Below are positions 8,576 to 19,300 of a stretch of 64,000 nucleotides of DNA, piece after piece. This DNA comes from Clostridia bacterium (GTDB taxonomy: Bacteria; Bacillota; Clostridia; Lachnospirales; Lachnospiraceae). Each line of letters opens with the position of its first letter. Within the stretch, counting starts at the first letter, position 1. The notes below the pieces were generated by a model, which was given only the letters and a program-made list of their open reading frames with translations, made no database searches and was not told where the DNA came from. A program made the translations under genes and the position numbers. The stretch is from positions 62,001 through 126,000 of the forward strand of contig CAJTFD010000006.1 in the NCBI GenBank assembly GCA_910575625.1. The letters are read 5' to 3'.

Positions 8576-9256
8576 ATGCATATATTACTGATCGAAGACG
8601 ATGAGAGATTATGTGAGACATTACAATATCAATTTGAACAGGAGCGGTGCCGGGCGGACACCTGTCAGGACGGCCGGGACGGGCTGGAGCTTTTGCTCAC
8701 CCACAGCTACGACCTTGCGATCCTGGACCGCATGCTGCCCTCCATGGACGGCCTCACCATCCTGCGGACGATCCGGGAAAAAAATATCCAGACCCCGGTC
8801 ATCCTCCTCACGGCCCTGGGAGAGCTCTCTGATAAAGTCACTGGCCTGGACTGCGGCGCGGACGACTACATCGTAAAACCTTTTGCTTTCCAGGAACTGA
8901 TGGCGCGGATACGCTGCGTGGTCCGACGGCCGCCCTCCATGCTCAACCGCGGGGCGCTCGTCTTCGGCGACCTCCGCTACGACACCCAGCAGAATATCCT
9001 CTCCTGCGGGACAAGATCCTGCACCCTGTCCAAACGGGAGGGCAGCCTGATAGAGCTCTTTTTGCGCAATCCCCGGCAGACCCTCCCCCGCGGCACGATC
9101 CTGGACCGGGTGTGGGGCACGGGAGCGGATGTGGAGGACGGCAACCTGGACAATTATATACATTTTACCCGCCGCAGGCTGAAGGCAGTTGAGAGCTCCG
9201 TCAGCCTGAAGACAGTCCGCGGGATCGGATATCGACTGGAGGAAGGCCATGTTTAA
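8576..9256 (+). CDS. OmpR-family response regulator
   Basis: A 226-aa two-component regulator. The receiver domain starts MHILLIEDDERL with acidic pocket D8/D9, phospho-acceptor D51 in AILDRMLPSMDG, Thr in LLTALGE and Lys in DYIVKPF. A winged-helix DNA-binding domain of the Trans_reg_C type follows (LSKREGSLIELFLRNP to TVRGIGYRLEE). The ATG at 8576 is chosen because AAAGGAGG lies directly upstream and it gives the standard N-terminus. A longer in-frame extension upstream would not align with the family. The stop overlaps the histidine kinase start by 8 bp, so the pair is co-translated. The stimulus is unknown. Confidence 0.93.
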   Translation: MHILLIEDDERLCETLQYQFEQERCRADTCQDGRDGLELLLTHSYDLAILDRMLPSMDGLTILRTIREKNIQTPVILLTALGELSDKVTGLDCGADDYIVKPFAFQELMARIRCVVRRPPSMLNRGALVFGDLRYDTQQNILSCGTRSCTLSKREGSLIELFLRNPRQTLPRGTILDRVWGTGADVEDGNLDNYIHFTRRRLKAVESSVSLKTVRGIGYRLEEGHV

Positions 9257-10532
9257 GACCATGTTCAAAAAACTCCATCTGCAGCTCACCGTCTTCTGCA
9301 CCCTGGTCACCGGTTCCATCCTCCTGGCCATGACCTGCGCCTGCCTTGCCGTCCTGCACGCGGACACTTCCAGACAGAGCTTCGCATCCTTTGAAAAAAA
9401 CGTATCTTCCATGATCTCCTACCTGGAAAACCAGCCGGTGATCTCCCACCCATGGCTGTTGGAACTGGAACGGGACCGCCATTTCCAGGTCTTTATCACA
9501 GATGGGGATACGCCGCTCTTTTTTAATACCCTGCACCATCCAACAGAGGTTCTACGCCTCTTTGCGCTGGCAGAGCAACAGGCCGGCCTGCGGGAACAAA
9601 ACCGAAAAGTGACAGAGACCGCCACATTCGCCCTTGACCAGGAAGACGGCTATTACGCGTCCGTATCCGTGATCCCCAGGGAGGGGGACCCCCTCCGTGT
9701 GACCACCCTGTATCCACTTGCAGACGAGAAAGCCCTGGCCCGGCGGCAGGATCTTCTGTTCCTGGCTGCGTCCGCCGCCGCGCTCCTCCTCCTGGCTGTC
9801 TTCTCCTGGTTTTTCACCCGGCGCATGCTGCTCCCGATGGAGGAGAGCCGCCGCCGTCAGACAGAGTTTGTCGCCGCCGCCTCCCATGAAATGCGCTCCC
9901 CCCTGACTGTGATCTTATCCAGCCTCTCCGCCATGCAAAATGCACCCGTCCAAAAACAGCAGCAGTTTGCCGCCAATATCCAGGAGGAGGGACATCGCAT
10001 GGAGCGGCTGATCAGCGATATGCTCTCCCTGGCCAACGCGGACAGCGGACATTGGAGCTTTCACCCCTCCCAGGTGGAACCGGATACTTTCTTATTAGAG
10101 ATATACGAACGATACCTGCCCCAGGCCAGAGAGAGATCCATCCAGCTGGATATCTCCCTCCCTTACGGATCCGTGCTGCCCCAGAAATGGGACCTGGACC
10201 GCATGACCCAGGTGATGGAGATCCTGCTGGAAAATGCACTCTCCTACACCCCCGCTCAGGGACGGATCGGCTTAAACCTTTCCCAAAAACGGGAAAAGAC
10301 TGTGATCCAGGTGGCAGATAACGGCCCCGGGATCCCGGACGATAAAAAAGAACTGATATTTGAAAGATTTTACAGGATGGATGCGGCCCACCATGATAAA
10401 AAACATTTCGGACTGGGATTGTGCATCGCCCGGGAGATGGTCCGGCTGCACAGAGGAGAGATCCATGTGGAGGATACGCCTGGGGGTGGGGCTTGTTTTG
10501 TCATCCTCCTGCCAATGGGGCGCAGTTCCTAA
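9249..10532 (+). CDS. Membrane sensor histidine kinase
   Basis: A 427-aa kinase paired with the upstream regulator. Two membrane segments (about residues 12-36 and 168-188, the latter LFLAASAAALLLLAVFSWFF) flank an extracytoplasmic sensor region of about 130 residues. The HisKA motif FVAAASHEMRSPLTVILSSL carries His213. The ATPase domain has the N box LLENALSYTP, G1 VADNGPGIPDD and G2 HFGLGLCIAREM. There is no HAMP domain of normal length between the second membrane segment and HisKA. The gene overlaps the regulator by 8 bp. No target operon is adjacent, so the signal cannot be assigned. Confidence 0.93.
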   Translation: MFKTMFKKLHLQLTVFCTLVTGSILLAMTCACLAVLHADTSRQSFASFEKNVSSMISYLENQPVISHPWLLELERDRHFQVFITDGDTPLFFNTLHHPTEVLRLFALAEQQAGLREQNRKVTETATFALDQEDGYYASVSVIPREGDPLRVTTLYPLADEKALARRQDLLFLAASAAALLLLAVFSWFFTRRMLLPMEESRRRQTEFVAAASHEMRSPLTVILSSLSAMQNAPVQKQQQFAANIQEEGHRMERLISDMLSLANADSGHWSFHPSQVEPDTFLLEIYERYLPQARERSIQLDISLPYGSVLPQKWDLDRMTQVMEILLENALSYTPAQGRIGLNLSQKREKTVIQVADNGPGIPDDKKELIFERFYRMDAAHHDKKHFGLGLCIAREMVRLHRGEIHVEDTPGGGACFVILLPMGRSS

Positions 10533-10658
10533 ACAAAAAAAGTGTAAGACCAGGAGTATTTTCCATCTTCTCCCTGTCCTACACTCATATCATCGATCCT
10601 CTCAAGAGCACTTCACCAAAACAATGCGCTCATTGTGCATACATGTCCCGGATGAGAT

Positions 10659-11387
10659 CTACTCATCCCAATTGTGATAAACCGCTTGTACATCGTCATC
10701 ATCCTCCAGAAGATCCAACGTCTTCTGGAGATTCCGGATGACCGCCTCATCGGTGAGCTCCACCCAAGTCTGGGGCAGCATCGTGACCTCGGCCTCCGCC
10801 ATAGGCACACCCTCCTTCTCCAGAGCCTCCCTCACCTGGCTGAACGCATCCGGGTCCGTGAGGACCACAAAACTGTCCTCTTCCTCCTGGAAATCCTCGG
10901 CCCCCGCGTCCAGAGCCAGCATCATCAGATCATCCCCGTCCATCTCACATTCCTCGCGGTCGATGATGATCTGTCCTTTTTTATCAAACATAAATGAGAC
11001 GCAGCCCTGGGTGCCGATGCTGCCGCCCCCCTTTGTAAAAGCGCTGCGCACATTCCCGGCTGTCCGATTCTTGTTGTCCGTCAGGGCATCCACGATGATC
11101 GCGATACCGCTGGGCCCGTATCCCTCATAGGTCACATATTCATAATTATCCGCCGTCGCATCCCCGGCTGCTTTCTTGATCCCGCGCTCGATCGTGTCGT
11201 TGGGCATGTTGTTGGCCTTCGCCTTGGCGATCACGTCGCGCAGCTTGCTGTTATTTTCCGGATCGGGGCCGCCCTCCTTGACCGCCACCACGATCTCCCT
11301 GCCGATGACCGTGAAGATCTTGCCCCTCTTAGCATCATTCTTTTCTTTTTTGTGCTTTATATTCGCAAATTTTGAATGTCCTGACAT
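10659..11387 (-). CDS. yebC: YebC/PmpR-family regulatory protein
   Basis: A 242-aa cytoplasmic protein that starts [20 protein letters not shown], the diagnostic YebC N-terminus, and continues with the acidic middle domain ([19 protein letters not shown]) and the C-terminal domain. Full family length. Members act as DNA-binding regulators, and recent work on relatives also links them to translation of proline-rich stretches. Which applies here is unknown. The start has a GAGAGG ribosome site and its own promoter at 11428-11456. Its 3' end is convergent with the two-component operon. Confidence 0.93.
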   Translation of the reverse strand: MSGHSKFANIKHKKEKNDAKRGKIFTVIGREIVVAVKEGGPDPENNSKLRDVIAKAKANNMPNDTIERGIKKAAGDATADNYEYVTYEGYGPSGIAIIVDALTDNKNRTAGNVRSAFTKGGGSIGTQGCVSFMFDKKGQIIIDREECEMDGDDLMMLALDAGAEDFQEEEDSFVVLTDPDAFSQVREALEKEGVPMAEAEVTMLPQTWVELTDEAVIRNLQKTLDLLEDDDDVQAVYHNWDE

Positions 11388-11427
11388 TTTTCCTCTCCTT
11401 TATCCGTACCATTTCTATATCGCTCTT

Positions 11428-11456
11428 ATGGTATCATCTTCAAGACGATCCGTCAA
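11428..11456 (-). promoter_or_regulatory. Promoter of yebC
   Basis: On the minus strand TTGACG (11456-11451), a 17-bp spacer and TACCAT (11433-11428) lie about 40 bp upstream of the yebC start, in the gap after the mazF stop. Confidence 0.55.
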
Positions 11457-11487
11457 GGATATTCAGATATGCGGCGGCCTATGTAGC

Positions 11488-11835
11488 CTAAACGGGCAGC
11501 TCCAGGCTGATCCCCAGGGCATGGTCCACTTTCTCTAAAATGCGCTTGTCCAGATGGCACACCTTGTCCTTCAGCCGCCGCTTATCGATGGTCCGCAGCT
11601 GCTCCAGCAAGATGACCGAATCCTTCACGATCGCATACTCCGAAGAATCGATCTCGATATGGGTCGGCAGCTTTGCCTTGTTCATCTTGGATGTGATCGC
11701 GGCACAGATCACCGTAGGACTGTGCTTATTCCCGATATCGTTCTGTATGATCAGGACAGGGCGGATCCCACCCTGTTCGCTGCCGACCACTGGTCTTAGA
11801 TCTGCATAAAATATATCCCCTCTTTTAATTATCAC
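11488..11835 (-). CDS. mazF: MazF/PemK-family endoribonuclease toxin
   Basis: A 115-aa protein with the MazF fold: [20 protein letters not shown] at the N-terminus, the [12 protein letters not shown] strand, the ICAAITS strand and the conserved [13 protein letters not shown] segment. It resembles the chromosomal NdoA/EndoA toxin of Firmicutes, an mRNA interferase. The start is GTG with GTGAGG a few bases upstream. In relatives it follows alr and a small antitoxin (MazE/NdoAI). Here the gene directly upstream is NAD(P)HX repair, 90 bp away, and no antitoxin-sized reading frame is visible in the gap. It may therefore be a solitary toxin-like RNase or use an antitoxin encoded elsewhere. Confidence 0.9.
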   Translation of the reverse strand: MIIKRGDIFYADLRPVVGSEQGGIRPVLIIQNDIGNKHSPTVICAAITSKMNKAKLPTHIEIDSSEYAIVKDSVILLEQLRTIDKRRLKDKVCHLDKRILEKVDHALGISLELPV

Positions 11836-11925
11836 TGCATCCTCACTCCGATTCCTATGTTTTGACCATAGTATTTCCCAATTTTTTCCGGAGTATACAC
11901 AACCTGCTTCTATGTACGGCAGGGT

Positions 11926-13413
11926 TTACACATCCCCGCCTCTGATCGCCACCGGGATCCCCTTTAGGATATCCCTGGCTGTCATGGCATGTCTGCCCTT
12001 TTGTTCTTTTGCGGCGTCCCCCGCGGCGCCGTGGAGATAGACGCCCAGCGGCACGGCCTCGGCCGGATCCAGCCCGGATGCCAGCAGCCCTCCCAATAAG
12101 CCCGCCAGCACATCACCGGAACCCGCTGTGGCCATCCCGTCATTCCCGCTCTGGTTCAGATACATCGCTCCCTGCGCAGATCTTATGATCGTACAGGCGT
12201 CTTTCCATACCAATGTCCCGGGATAACTTTTGGCAAATCTCTCTGCCGTGTCAAAGGGCTGTTCCCTCAACATCTCTGTATCTTCCCCCATCAAACGGCT
12301 CAGTTCCATCATATGGGGCGTGGACACACACCGCCCGTAAAGCCTGTCCTTCAATCCAGGATGCGCGCTGATCAGATTCAATGCATCCGCATCCAGGACC
12401 ATGGGCAGATCCTTCTCCCGCCCGGCTCCCAACAGATATCCCAGCATACGGAGGGCTTCTTCCCCCTGGCCGATCCCCGGGCCTGCGACCACAGCGTCGC
12501 ACCACTCTATACTTTTTTTCAGCGTCCCCTCATCCCATGTCCCATAAAGGGCCTCCGGCAGCAGCGCCTGGAGGATCTGCCTGTTCTCCTGTACCGTACA
12601 GATCTTCACCATCCCGGCGCCCGCAGCATAGGCTGCGCCTCCGGCAAAATACGCCGCGCCGCTCATCCCCATGCTGCCTGCTGCCACCAACACTTTGCCG
12701 AACGTACCTTTATGCCCGTCCGGCTCCCGGCTGAGCAGCCGCCCGGCATCCTCCCGTTCAAAACAGCGGGCATAACCCGCCCGTTCCTGTGGATGGGCAT
12801 AGATCCCAATATCTCCCACTCTCAGATGTCCTGCATATTTCCTGCCCGGATAGAGGAGATGCCCCGCCTTAGCGAAAGCAAAAGTGACCGTGGCGTCCGC
12901 ACGGACCGCTGCACCCATGACCCTGCCCGTATCCCCATCGATCCCGGAAGGGATATCCACACTCCAGATGTATGCTCCGCTTTCATTTACCGCCAGGATC
13001 TTCTGCCTGTATACCCCCTCCACCGGACGGGTCAGCCCTATGCCAAACAGGGCATCTACTATAGTAGTATATTCTCTATAGTCCGGGTTATTGACAACAG
13101 GGATCTGATAATTTCTGACAATATCATACTGCCTCTGAGTCTCCGCTGTCATTTTATCCGGTTTTCCCACACATTCCACAAAAACTTTATGGCCTTTTAA
13201 ATGGAGGAGCCGGGCGACCGCCAGCCCGTCTCCCCCGTTATTCCCGGTACCGCAGATCACAAGGATACGTCCCGGCTCACGCTCTTCCCTGATGATCTCA
13301 TCCGCCACCGCCAGAGCCGCACGCTCCATGAGGACCACGGACATGATCCCTATCTTTTCTATCGTATAGAGGTCTGCCTCTTTCATCTGTCTGCAATTTA
13401 GTATATACTGCAT
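11926..13413 (-). CDS. nnr: Bifunctional NAD(P)HX epimerase/ADP-dependent dehydratase
   Basis: A 495-aa two-domain repair enzyme. The N-terminal YjeF_N epimerase domain (about 1-210) has ICGTGNNGGDGLAVARLL and VDIPSGIDGDTG. The C-terminal ribokinase-like dehydratase domain (about 225-490) has GTFGKVLVAAGS, VVAGPGIGQGEEA and NDGMATAGSGDVLAGLLGGL. It restores hydrated NADH and NADPH in the cytoplasm. The start is placed at the second Met (13413) because GAAGGGAAG precedes it. A start at 13434 would add seven residues. In related genomes it sits in an acpS-nnr-alr-mazF cluster. Here only nnr and mazF remain side by side. Confidence 0.92.
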   Translation of the reverse strand: MQYILNCRQMKEADLYTIEKIGIMSVVLMERAALAVADEIIREEREPGRILVICGTGNNGGDGLAVARLLHLKGHKVFVECVGKPDKMTAETQRQYDIVRNYQIPVVNNPDYREYTTIVDALFGIGLTRPVEGVYRQKILAVNESGAYIWSVDIPSGIDGDTGRVMGAAVRADATVTFAFAKAGHLLYPGRKYAGHLRVGDIGIYAHPQERAGYARCFEREDAGRLLSREPDGHKGTFGKVLVAAGSMGMSGAAYFAGGAAYAAGAGMVKICTVQENRQILQALLPEALYGTWDEGTLKKSIEWCDAVVAGPGIGQGEEALRMLGYLLGAGREKDLPMVLDADALNLISAHPGLKDRLYGRCVSTPHMMELSRLMGEDTEMLREQPFDTAERFAKSYPGTLVWKDACTIIRSAQGAMYLNQSGNDGMATAGSGDVLAGLLGGLLASGLDPAEAVPLGVYLHGAAGDAAKEQKGRHAMTARDILKGIPVAIRGGDV

Positions 13414-13583
13414 TGCTCTCTTCCCTTCTGTCATGACTTTTTTTCAGATACACTCTAGACCAATATAAATATTAGCCTCTCCAACGATCCTTGTCAATAT
13501 TTATGCAGATTGCCTTGCATATTCAACTTTTTTTTGATAGTATTAGTGTAAAATCATCAAATTATCAAAGTGAGGTGAAAAAG

Positions 13584-13964
13584 TTGAAGATCCAGGAGTC
13601 GGCAGAGAATTACCTGGAAACGATCCTTGTCCTGCACAACCGCCTGGGACAGGTGCGTTCCATCGATATCGTAAATGAACTGTCATTTTCTAAGCCCAGT
13701 GTCAGCGTCGCCATGAAAAACCTGCGGAATAACGGATATATCCAAATGGACAAAGACGGTTACATAACCCTTTTGGATAAAGGATATTCCATCGCAAAAA
13801 AAATATACGAACGCCATCTCCTCCTGACCAAATGGCTGACGACACTGGGCGTCGATCCGGAAACAGCATCGAAGGATGCCTGCCGGATCGAGCACGTGAT
13901 CAGTTCCGAAAGCTTCGAGAAACTAAAAGAACATGTAGAAAGACAGATGAGGAAGGAAACATGA
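13584..13964 (+). CDS. DtxR/MntR-family metal-dependent regulator
   Basis: A 126-aa protein that begins at a TTG codon (13584), preceded by AAGTGAGGTGA. It has an N-terminal winged helix (ESAENYLETILVLHNRLGQV, then FSKPSVSVAMKNLRNNGYI) and the helical metal-binding/dimer domain (ERHLLLTKWLTTLGVDPETA, CRIEHVISSESFEKL). No SH3-like third domain is present, as in MntR-size proteins. Its stop overlaps the start of the symporter gene as ATGA, so the two are translationally coupled. Family members repress metal uptake with Mn or Fe. Pairing with an amino-acid symporter is unusual. Confidence 0.85.
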   Translation: MKIQESAENYLETILVLHNRLGQVRSIDIVNELSFSKPSVSVAMKNLRNNGYIQMDKDGYITLLDKGYSIAKKIYERHLLLTKWLTTLGVDPETASKDACRIEHVISSESFEKLKEHVERQMRKET

Positions 13965-15184
13965 ATAATCTATTTCAAAAATGGATGGACATCAGCCTGG
14001 TAAAAAGGATCCTTGGCGGGCTGATCATCGGCGTGGCACTGGGACTCTTGTGCCCGAAAGTAACTGGGATCGCCATACTGGGGGATATATTCGTAGGCGC
14101 GTTAAAATCCGTGGCTCCGATCCTGGTATTCTTTTTAGTCATCAGCTCCCTGTGCAATGCCGGGCAGACCCACGGCGGAGTCATCAAGACAGTCATTATA
14201 TTATATATGTTCAGCACACTGCTGGCCGCGATCATCGCCGTATTTACCAGTATGTTCATACCGATCACCCTGACATTGGCAGAGGCAGGCACGGATACGG
14301 CCGCACCCAGCGGCATCGCCGAAGTCCTGCAGTCCCTGGTCCTCAACGTGGTATCAAACCCGATCAATTCCCTCGCGCAGGCAAATTATCTGGGGATACT
14401 CTCCTGGGCCGTACTCTTAGGCATCGCGTTCAGGGGCGCAGCAGAGCATACAAAGAAAGTACTCAAGGACATTTCCGCCGCCGTATCCACGCTGGTGACC
14501 TGGATCATCAACCTGGCGCCTTTCGGTATCCTGGGGCTTGTGTTCAACACTGTATCCACCAGCGGGCTTGAGATCTTCACGGAATACGGAAAACTCCTGG
14601 CTCTCCTGGTCGGCTGTATGCTGTTCATCACGTTTGTCACCAACCCGATCATGGTGTACTGGTGCATCCGCAAGAACCCTTACCCGCTGATCTTCAAGTG
14701 CCTGAAACGCAGCGCGATCACCGCATTCTTCACCAGGAGTTCCGCTGCGAACATCCCGATCAACATGGAAGTCTGCGAAGAGATCGGTCTGAACAAAGAC
14801 AACTATTCAGTGACCATACCTTTAGGAGCTACGATCAACATGGACGGAGCCGCCATCACGATCACGGTCATGACTATGGCCGCCGCACACACTGTAGGTG
14901 TCTCGGTGGATATACCGACCGCGATCATCCTGAGTGTACTGGCTGCGTTATCTGCCTGCGGCGCTTCCGGGGTAGCCGGAGGATCGCTCCTTTTGATCCC
15001 TATGGCCTGTTCCCTGTTCGGTATCCCGGACGACATCTCTATGCAGGTTGTCGGCGTAGGATTTATCATCGGCGTTGTTCAGGATTCTGTGGAGACCGCG
15101 CTGAATTCTTCTTCAGACCTTCTGCTGTCTATATCGGCGGAATTCAGACAGTGGCGGTTAGAGGGACGGGAGATCAGATATTAG
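13961..15184 (+). CDS. sstT: SstT-type serine/threonine:Na+ symporter
   Basis: A 407-aa membrane protein of the dicarboxylate/amino acid:cation symporter family with about eight hydrophobic helices. It contains the substrate-binding hairpin TRSSAANIPINMEVCEE and the TIPLGATINMDGAAITITV motif, which matches SstT better than glutamate carriers. It also has AALSACGASGVAGGSLLLIP and GVVQDSVETALNSSSDLL. Its predicted role is Na+-driven uptake of serine and threonine. The ATG at 13961 overlaps the stop of the DtxR-type gene, and GGAAGGA precedes it. The stop lies only 3 bp from the convergent nagA stop. Confidence 0.92.
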   Translation: MNNLFQKWMDISLVKRILGGLIIGVALGLLCPKVTGIAILGDIFVGALKSVAPILVFFLVISSLCNAGQTHGGVIKTVIILYMFSTLLAAIIAVFTSMFIPITLTLAEAGTDTAAPSGIAEVLQSLVLNVVSNPINSLAQANYLGILSWAVLLGIAFRGAAEHTKKVLKDISAAVSTLVTWIINLAPFGILGLVFNTVSTSGLEIFTEYGKLLALLVGCMLFITFVTNPIMVYWCIRKNPYPLIFKCLKRSAITAFFTRSSAANIPINMEVCEEIGLNKDNYSVTIPLGATINMDGAAITITVMTMAAAHTVGVSVDIPTAIILSVLAALSACGASGVAGGSLLLIPMACSLFGIPDDISMQVVGVGFIIGVVQDSVETALNSSSDLLLSISAEFRQWRLEGREIRY

Positions 15185-15187
15185 GGA

Positions 15188-16315
15188 TCATCTGATCCGC
15201 TCCCCGTCTTTAAAGACCGCTCTCACATCCAATCCTTGATCCAATAAGACCAGATTGGCTTTTTTTCCGGGAGAGATGGAACCATACGTTCCATACTCTC
15301 CCAAACTTTTTGCCGGATTAACCGCCGCACAGGTGACCGCCTCCTCCAAGGAGATGCCCATCTCTTTTACTGCCGTCCGCAGACAATCCATCAGATCTGT
15401 AACAGAACCGGCGAGCGTCCCATCTGCAGCCCGTGTGGCGCGCCTGCCCTTTACACGGACCGCAGACCCACCCAATGTGTACGTCCCGTCGGGCATGCCT
15501 GTACCGCGCATACTGTCACTGACCAGTATGATCCGGCCGCTGCCCAGCATCCGAAACGCAGCCCTCACCACAGACGGATGGACATGGACCCCGTCGCAGA
15601 TCAGCTCCGCCATCACATGTCCGCTGTCAGACACAGCCCCCACCACCCCCGGTGCACGATGGGTAAATGGGGACATGGCATTGTATAGATGGACGGCATG
15701 GCTGGCCCCTTTTTCAAAAGCTTTTTTCGCCTGCTCATAATCTGCATTTGTGTGCCCGACAGAGACTGTGACCCTTCCCTTTACCTGTTCCACAAATGCG
15801 AGCGCTCCCGGCTCTTCCGGCGCGACGGCGATATATCGCACTGCCCCGCCGGACGCCCTCTCAAACCGCCTAAAAACTTCCATACTGCAGGGGATGATGT
15901 GTTTTTCATCCTGGGCGCCTTTTTTCTCTTTGCTGATAAAGGGACCTTCCATGTTGATCCCCAGCAGATCCGCGCCCTCCCGGCTCTCTTTGCGGTACTG
16001 TGCAGCTACGGAAAGGATATGTTCCAACATTTCCACCGACAGCGTCATGGTGGCCGGGGCGATGGCTGTCACCCCGACGGACGCTTCGTATCGCGCGATC
16101 GCGCCCAGTGCGCCCAACGTCCCATCGCAAAGATCATAGCCTTTACAGCCATGCAGATGGATATCGATCAGCCCGGGGATCGCATAACATCCCTCCCCGT
16201 CTAAGACCTCGCCCGGATCTTTGGCCTTTTCCGTAAAAAGGCCGTCTGCGATGTGGATCTCACCGTCCTGGAACTTCTGTTCCTCCGTAAATACTCTTAC
16301 ATTTTTTATCCGCAT
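15188..16315 (-). CDS. nagA: N-acetylglucosamine-6-phosphate deacetylase
   Basis: A 375-aa amidohydrolase with metal/active-site motifs IPGLIDIHLHGCKGYD, NMEGPFIS, VGHTNADY, HAVHLYNAMSPFTHR, ICDGVHVHP and LVSDSMRGTGM. It converts GlcNAc-6-P to glucosamine-6-P and acetate in the cytoplasm, in amino-sugar use and cell-wall recycling. It starts 9 bp after the pyruvate carboxylase stop on the same strand and so is likely co-transcribed with it. nagB is not in the window. The ribosome site is weak, which suggests reinitiation from the upstream gene. Confidence 0.94.
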   Translation of the reverse strand: MRIKNVRVFTEEQKFQDGEIHIADGLFTEKAKDPGEVLDGEGCYAIPGLIDIHLHGCKGYDLCDGTLGALGAIARYEASVGVTAIAPATMTLSVEMLEHILSVAAQYRKESREGADLLGINMEGPFISKEKKGAQDEKHIIPCSMEVFRRFERASGGAVRYIAVAPEEPGALAFVEQVKGRVTVSVGHTNADYEQAKKAFEKGASHAVHLYNAMSPFTHRAPGVVGAVSDSGHVMAELICDGVHVHPSVVRAAFRMLGSGRIILVSDSMRGTGMPDGTYTLGGSAVRVKGRRATRAADGTLAGSVTDLMDCLRTAVKEMGISLEEAVTCAAVNPAKSLGEYGTYGSISPGKKANLVLLDQGLDVRAVFKDGERIR

Positions 16316-16324
16316 GACAGTCGA

Positions 16325-19300
16325 CTATTTCGCAAGCTGAAAAGACAGCAGCAGGTCGTCCTGGTGTACGGCCTCCCCTTCTTCTACATAGATCTTATCC
16401 ACTGAACCATTTACCTTAGAGACTACTGTCGTCTCCATCTTCATGGCTTCCACAGTCATCAGCGGCATATTTTCGATCACCAGGTCGCCTTCTTTTACAA
16501 GGATCTTACCCACTGTCCCCGGGATCGAGGACCCGAGGTGGAGCGGATTGTTCTTATCGGCTTTCAGTTTTCGGTCGCTCTTGATCTCCTGGTCTTTATC
16601 CAGGATCTTAATACTACGCACGGATCCGTTTACCTGGAACATCAGTGTACGGAAGCCCTCCTCATCCGGGTCGCTGGCCTCTATGTACTTGATCAGCAGC
16701 TCTTTCCCCTCCCCGATCTTCAGGTATGTCTCCTCTCCTTTGCGCAGGCCGTAGAAATAGACATGGCTCTCCAGCCTGGTCACGTCGTTATACATTTTAA
16801 AGTGCTGGCAATAATCTTCATAGACCTTCGGATACAACGCGTAACTGATCGCTTTTTGCTCCATCACTTCCTTAGATCTATCTTCATAATGGTATTTCTC
16901 GATCAGATATTTCTTGATCGCCTCCAGGTCTTCCGGGGGCAGCAGCTTTCCTGGACGTTCTGTCAGCGGCTCGATGTCTTTTAAAACGATCTTCTGCAGT
17001 TTTTCGGGGAACCCGCCGTAAGGCTGGCCCATCATCCCCTGGAAATAGGACACAACGGAATCCGGATAGGAAAGCCCGGCGCCCTCTGTGAGTATGTTTT
17101 CTTTTGTCAGGCCATTCTTAAACATGAATATGGCCAGATCGCCCACGGCTTTTGAACTGGGGGTCACTTTGACAATGTTCCCCAGCAGGTCGTTGGCGTC
17201 TTTATAAAGCCCTTTGATGGCCTCGAAATCGTCTGCCGAACCCATACTGGTCACCTGCGCCAGGAGGTTGGAATACTGCCCTCCCGGGATCTCGTATTTG
17301 TAGATCTCCGCATTGGGCGCATCCATATCGCTCTCAAAGTCTTTATAAACCTTGCGCACACGGCCATAGTAACGGCTCAGCCGATCCAGCTCTTCAAAGT
17401 CGAGTCCCGTGTCCCTTTTGCTCCCTCTCAACGCCTCGACAACAGCGTTCATGGACGGCTGGCTGGTCAGTGAAGACATGGATTCTATGGCAAGATCTAC
17501 GATATCCACCCCTGCTTCTGCGGCCATGAGTATGGTGCTCACGCCGTTTCCGGTGGAATCGTGGGTGTGCAGATGGATGGGCAGGTGCAGTTCGGATCGC
17601 AGAGTTTTTACAAGCTCCTTGGCCGCCATCGGCTTGAGCAGGCCGGCCATATCCTTGATCGCGATGCAGTGGCATCCCAGGGCTTCCAGCTCCAGAGCCA
17701 TCTTCACATAATAATCCAGCGTATATTTTGTCTCTGTGGGACTGCTCACATCCCCGGTGTAACAGATCGTACCTTCTACGATCTTTCCGGTCTTTAATGC
17801 CTCCTCGATGGGCATCTTCATATTCTCCACCCAGTTCAGGCTGTCGAATATACGGAACACATCGATCCCCTGTCTTGCGGAGATGCGGATAAATTCCTGC
17901 ACCACATTATCCGGATAGTTGCTGTATCCCACTGCATTGGATGCGCGCAGCAACATCTGGATCAAGGTATTCGGCATACGTTCCCTCAACACCTCCAGAC
18001 GTTTCCAGGGTGATTCTTTTAAGAAACGGTAGGCCGTATCGTAAGTCGCCCCGCCCCAGGCTTCCACAGAAAATGCATTCTGCATATAGGCGTTTGTCGC
18101 ATAAGCGCCGCCGCAGAGATCCTTGCTGCGCATACGGGTCGCGATCAGGGACTGCTGTGCATCACGCATGGTCGTATCAGTGACATACAGTTTTTCCTCT
18201 CTCAAGATCTTCTGCATGAGCCCTTCGGCTCCCAATTTCAAAAACTCATCCCTTGCGCCGTAAACTGGTCTCGTCGGATCCAGCTCCGGGAGCACGCGGT
18301 TTTCATAGAGCGGTTTTTTCCCGCCGCTGGTATTGACGATACGGTCGCCGATAAATTCAATGATCTTCGTGGCACGGTCCTGGCTCTCTGCGAGCTGGAA
18401 CAGCTCCGGCGTTTCCTCGATAAATGTGGTGTGGCATTTTCCATCCGTAAAATCTGGATGGTTCAGCACATTGATCAGGAACGGGATATTCGTCTTCACG
18501 CCGCGGATACGCATCTCTTGCAGCGCACGCACCGATTTGCGCACAGCGCTTTTAAATGTGTTGCCAAAAGAGATCACTTTCACCAGCAGGCTGTCGTAAT
18601 AAGGCGTGATCACCGCCCCCACATACGCGTTCCCGCCGTCCAGACGGATCCCGTTGCCGGAACCGGAACGGTAGACAGTGATCTCCCCTGTGTCCGGGAG
18701 GAAATTGTTGGACGGGTCTTCGGTGGTGACACGGGTCTGGATCGAATAGCCCTCGCATTTGATGTCGTCCTGGGACTTGATGTCGATCTCCTCGGAATCC
18801 AGGGGATAACCCTGGGCCACTAAGATCTGCGCCTGGACAAGGTCGATATTTGTCACCTCTTCACTGACCGTGTGCTCCACCTGGATACGCGGATTCATCT
18901 CAATGAAATAGGGGTTGTTGTCCTCATCCACCAGAAATTCCAACGTGCCCGCATTGCGATAACCCACAAATCTCGAAAGACGGATCGCAGACTCGAAGAT
19001 GATCTCCCTTGTCTTATCCGGCAGGGAAAATGCCGGCGCGTATTCCACAACTTTTTGGTGCCGCCGCTGCACGGAACAATTGCGGTCGTATAAATGCACC
19101 ACATTCCCGTAATGATCCCCTAAGACCTGTACTTCGATGTGTTTCGGCCCTCTTAGATATTTCTCGATAAAAAGCTTGTCATCCCCAAATGCCTTTTTCG
19201 ATTCATTCTTTGATCCTTCAAATTCTCTCTCCAAGTCCTCCATACGGTACACGATACGCATACCGCGGCCTCCGCCGCCGTTGGATGCTTTTAACATGAT

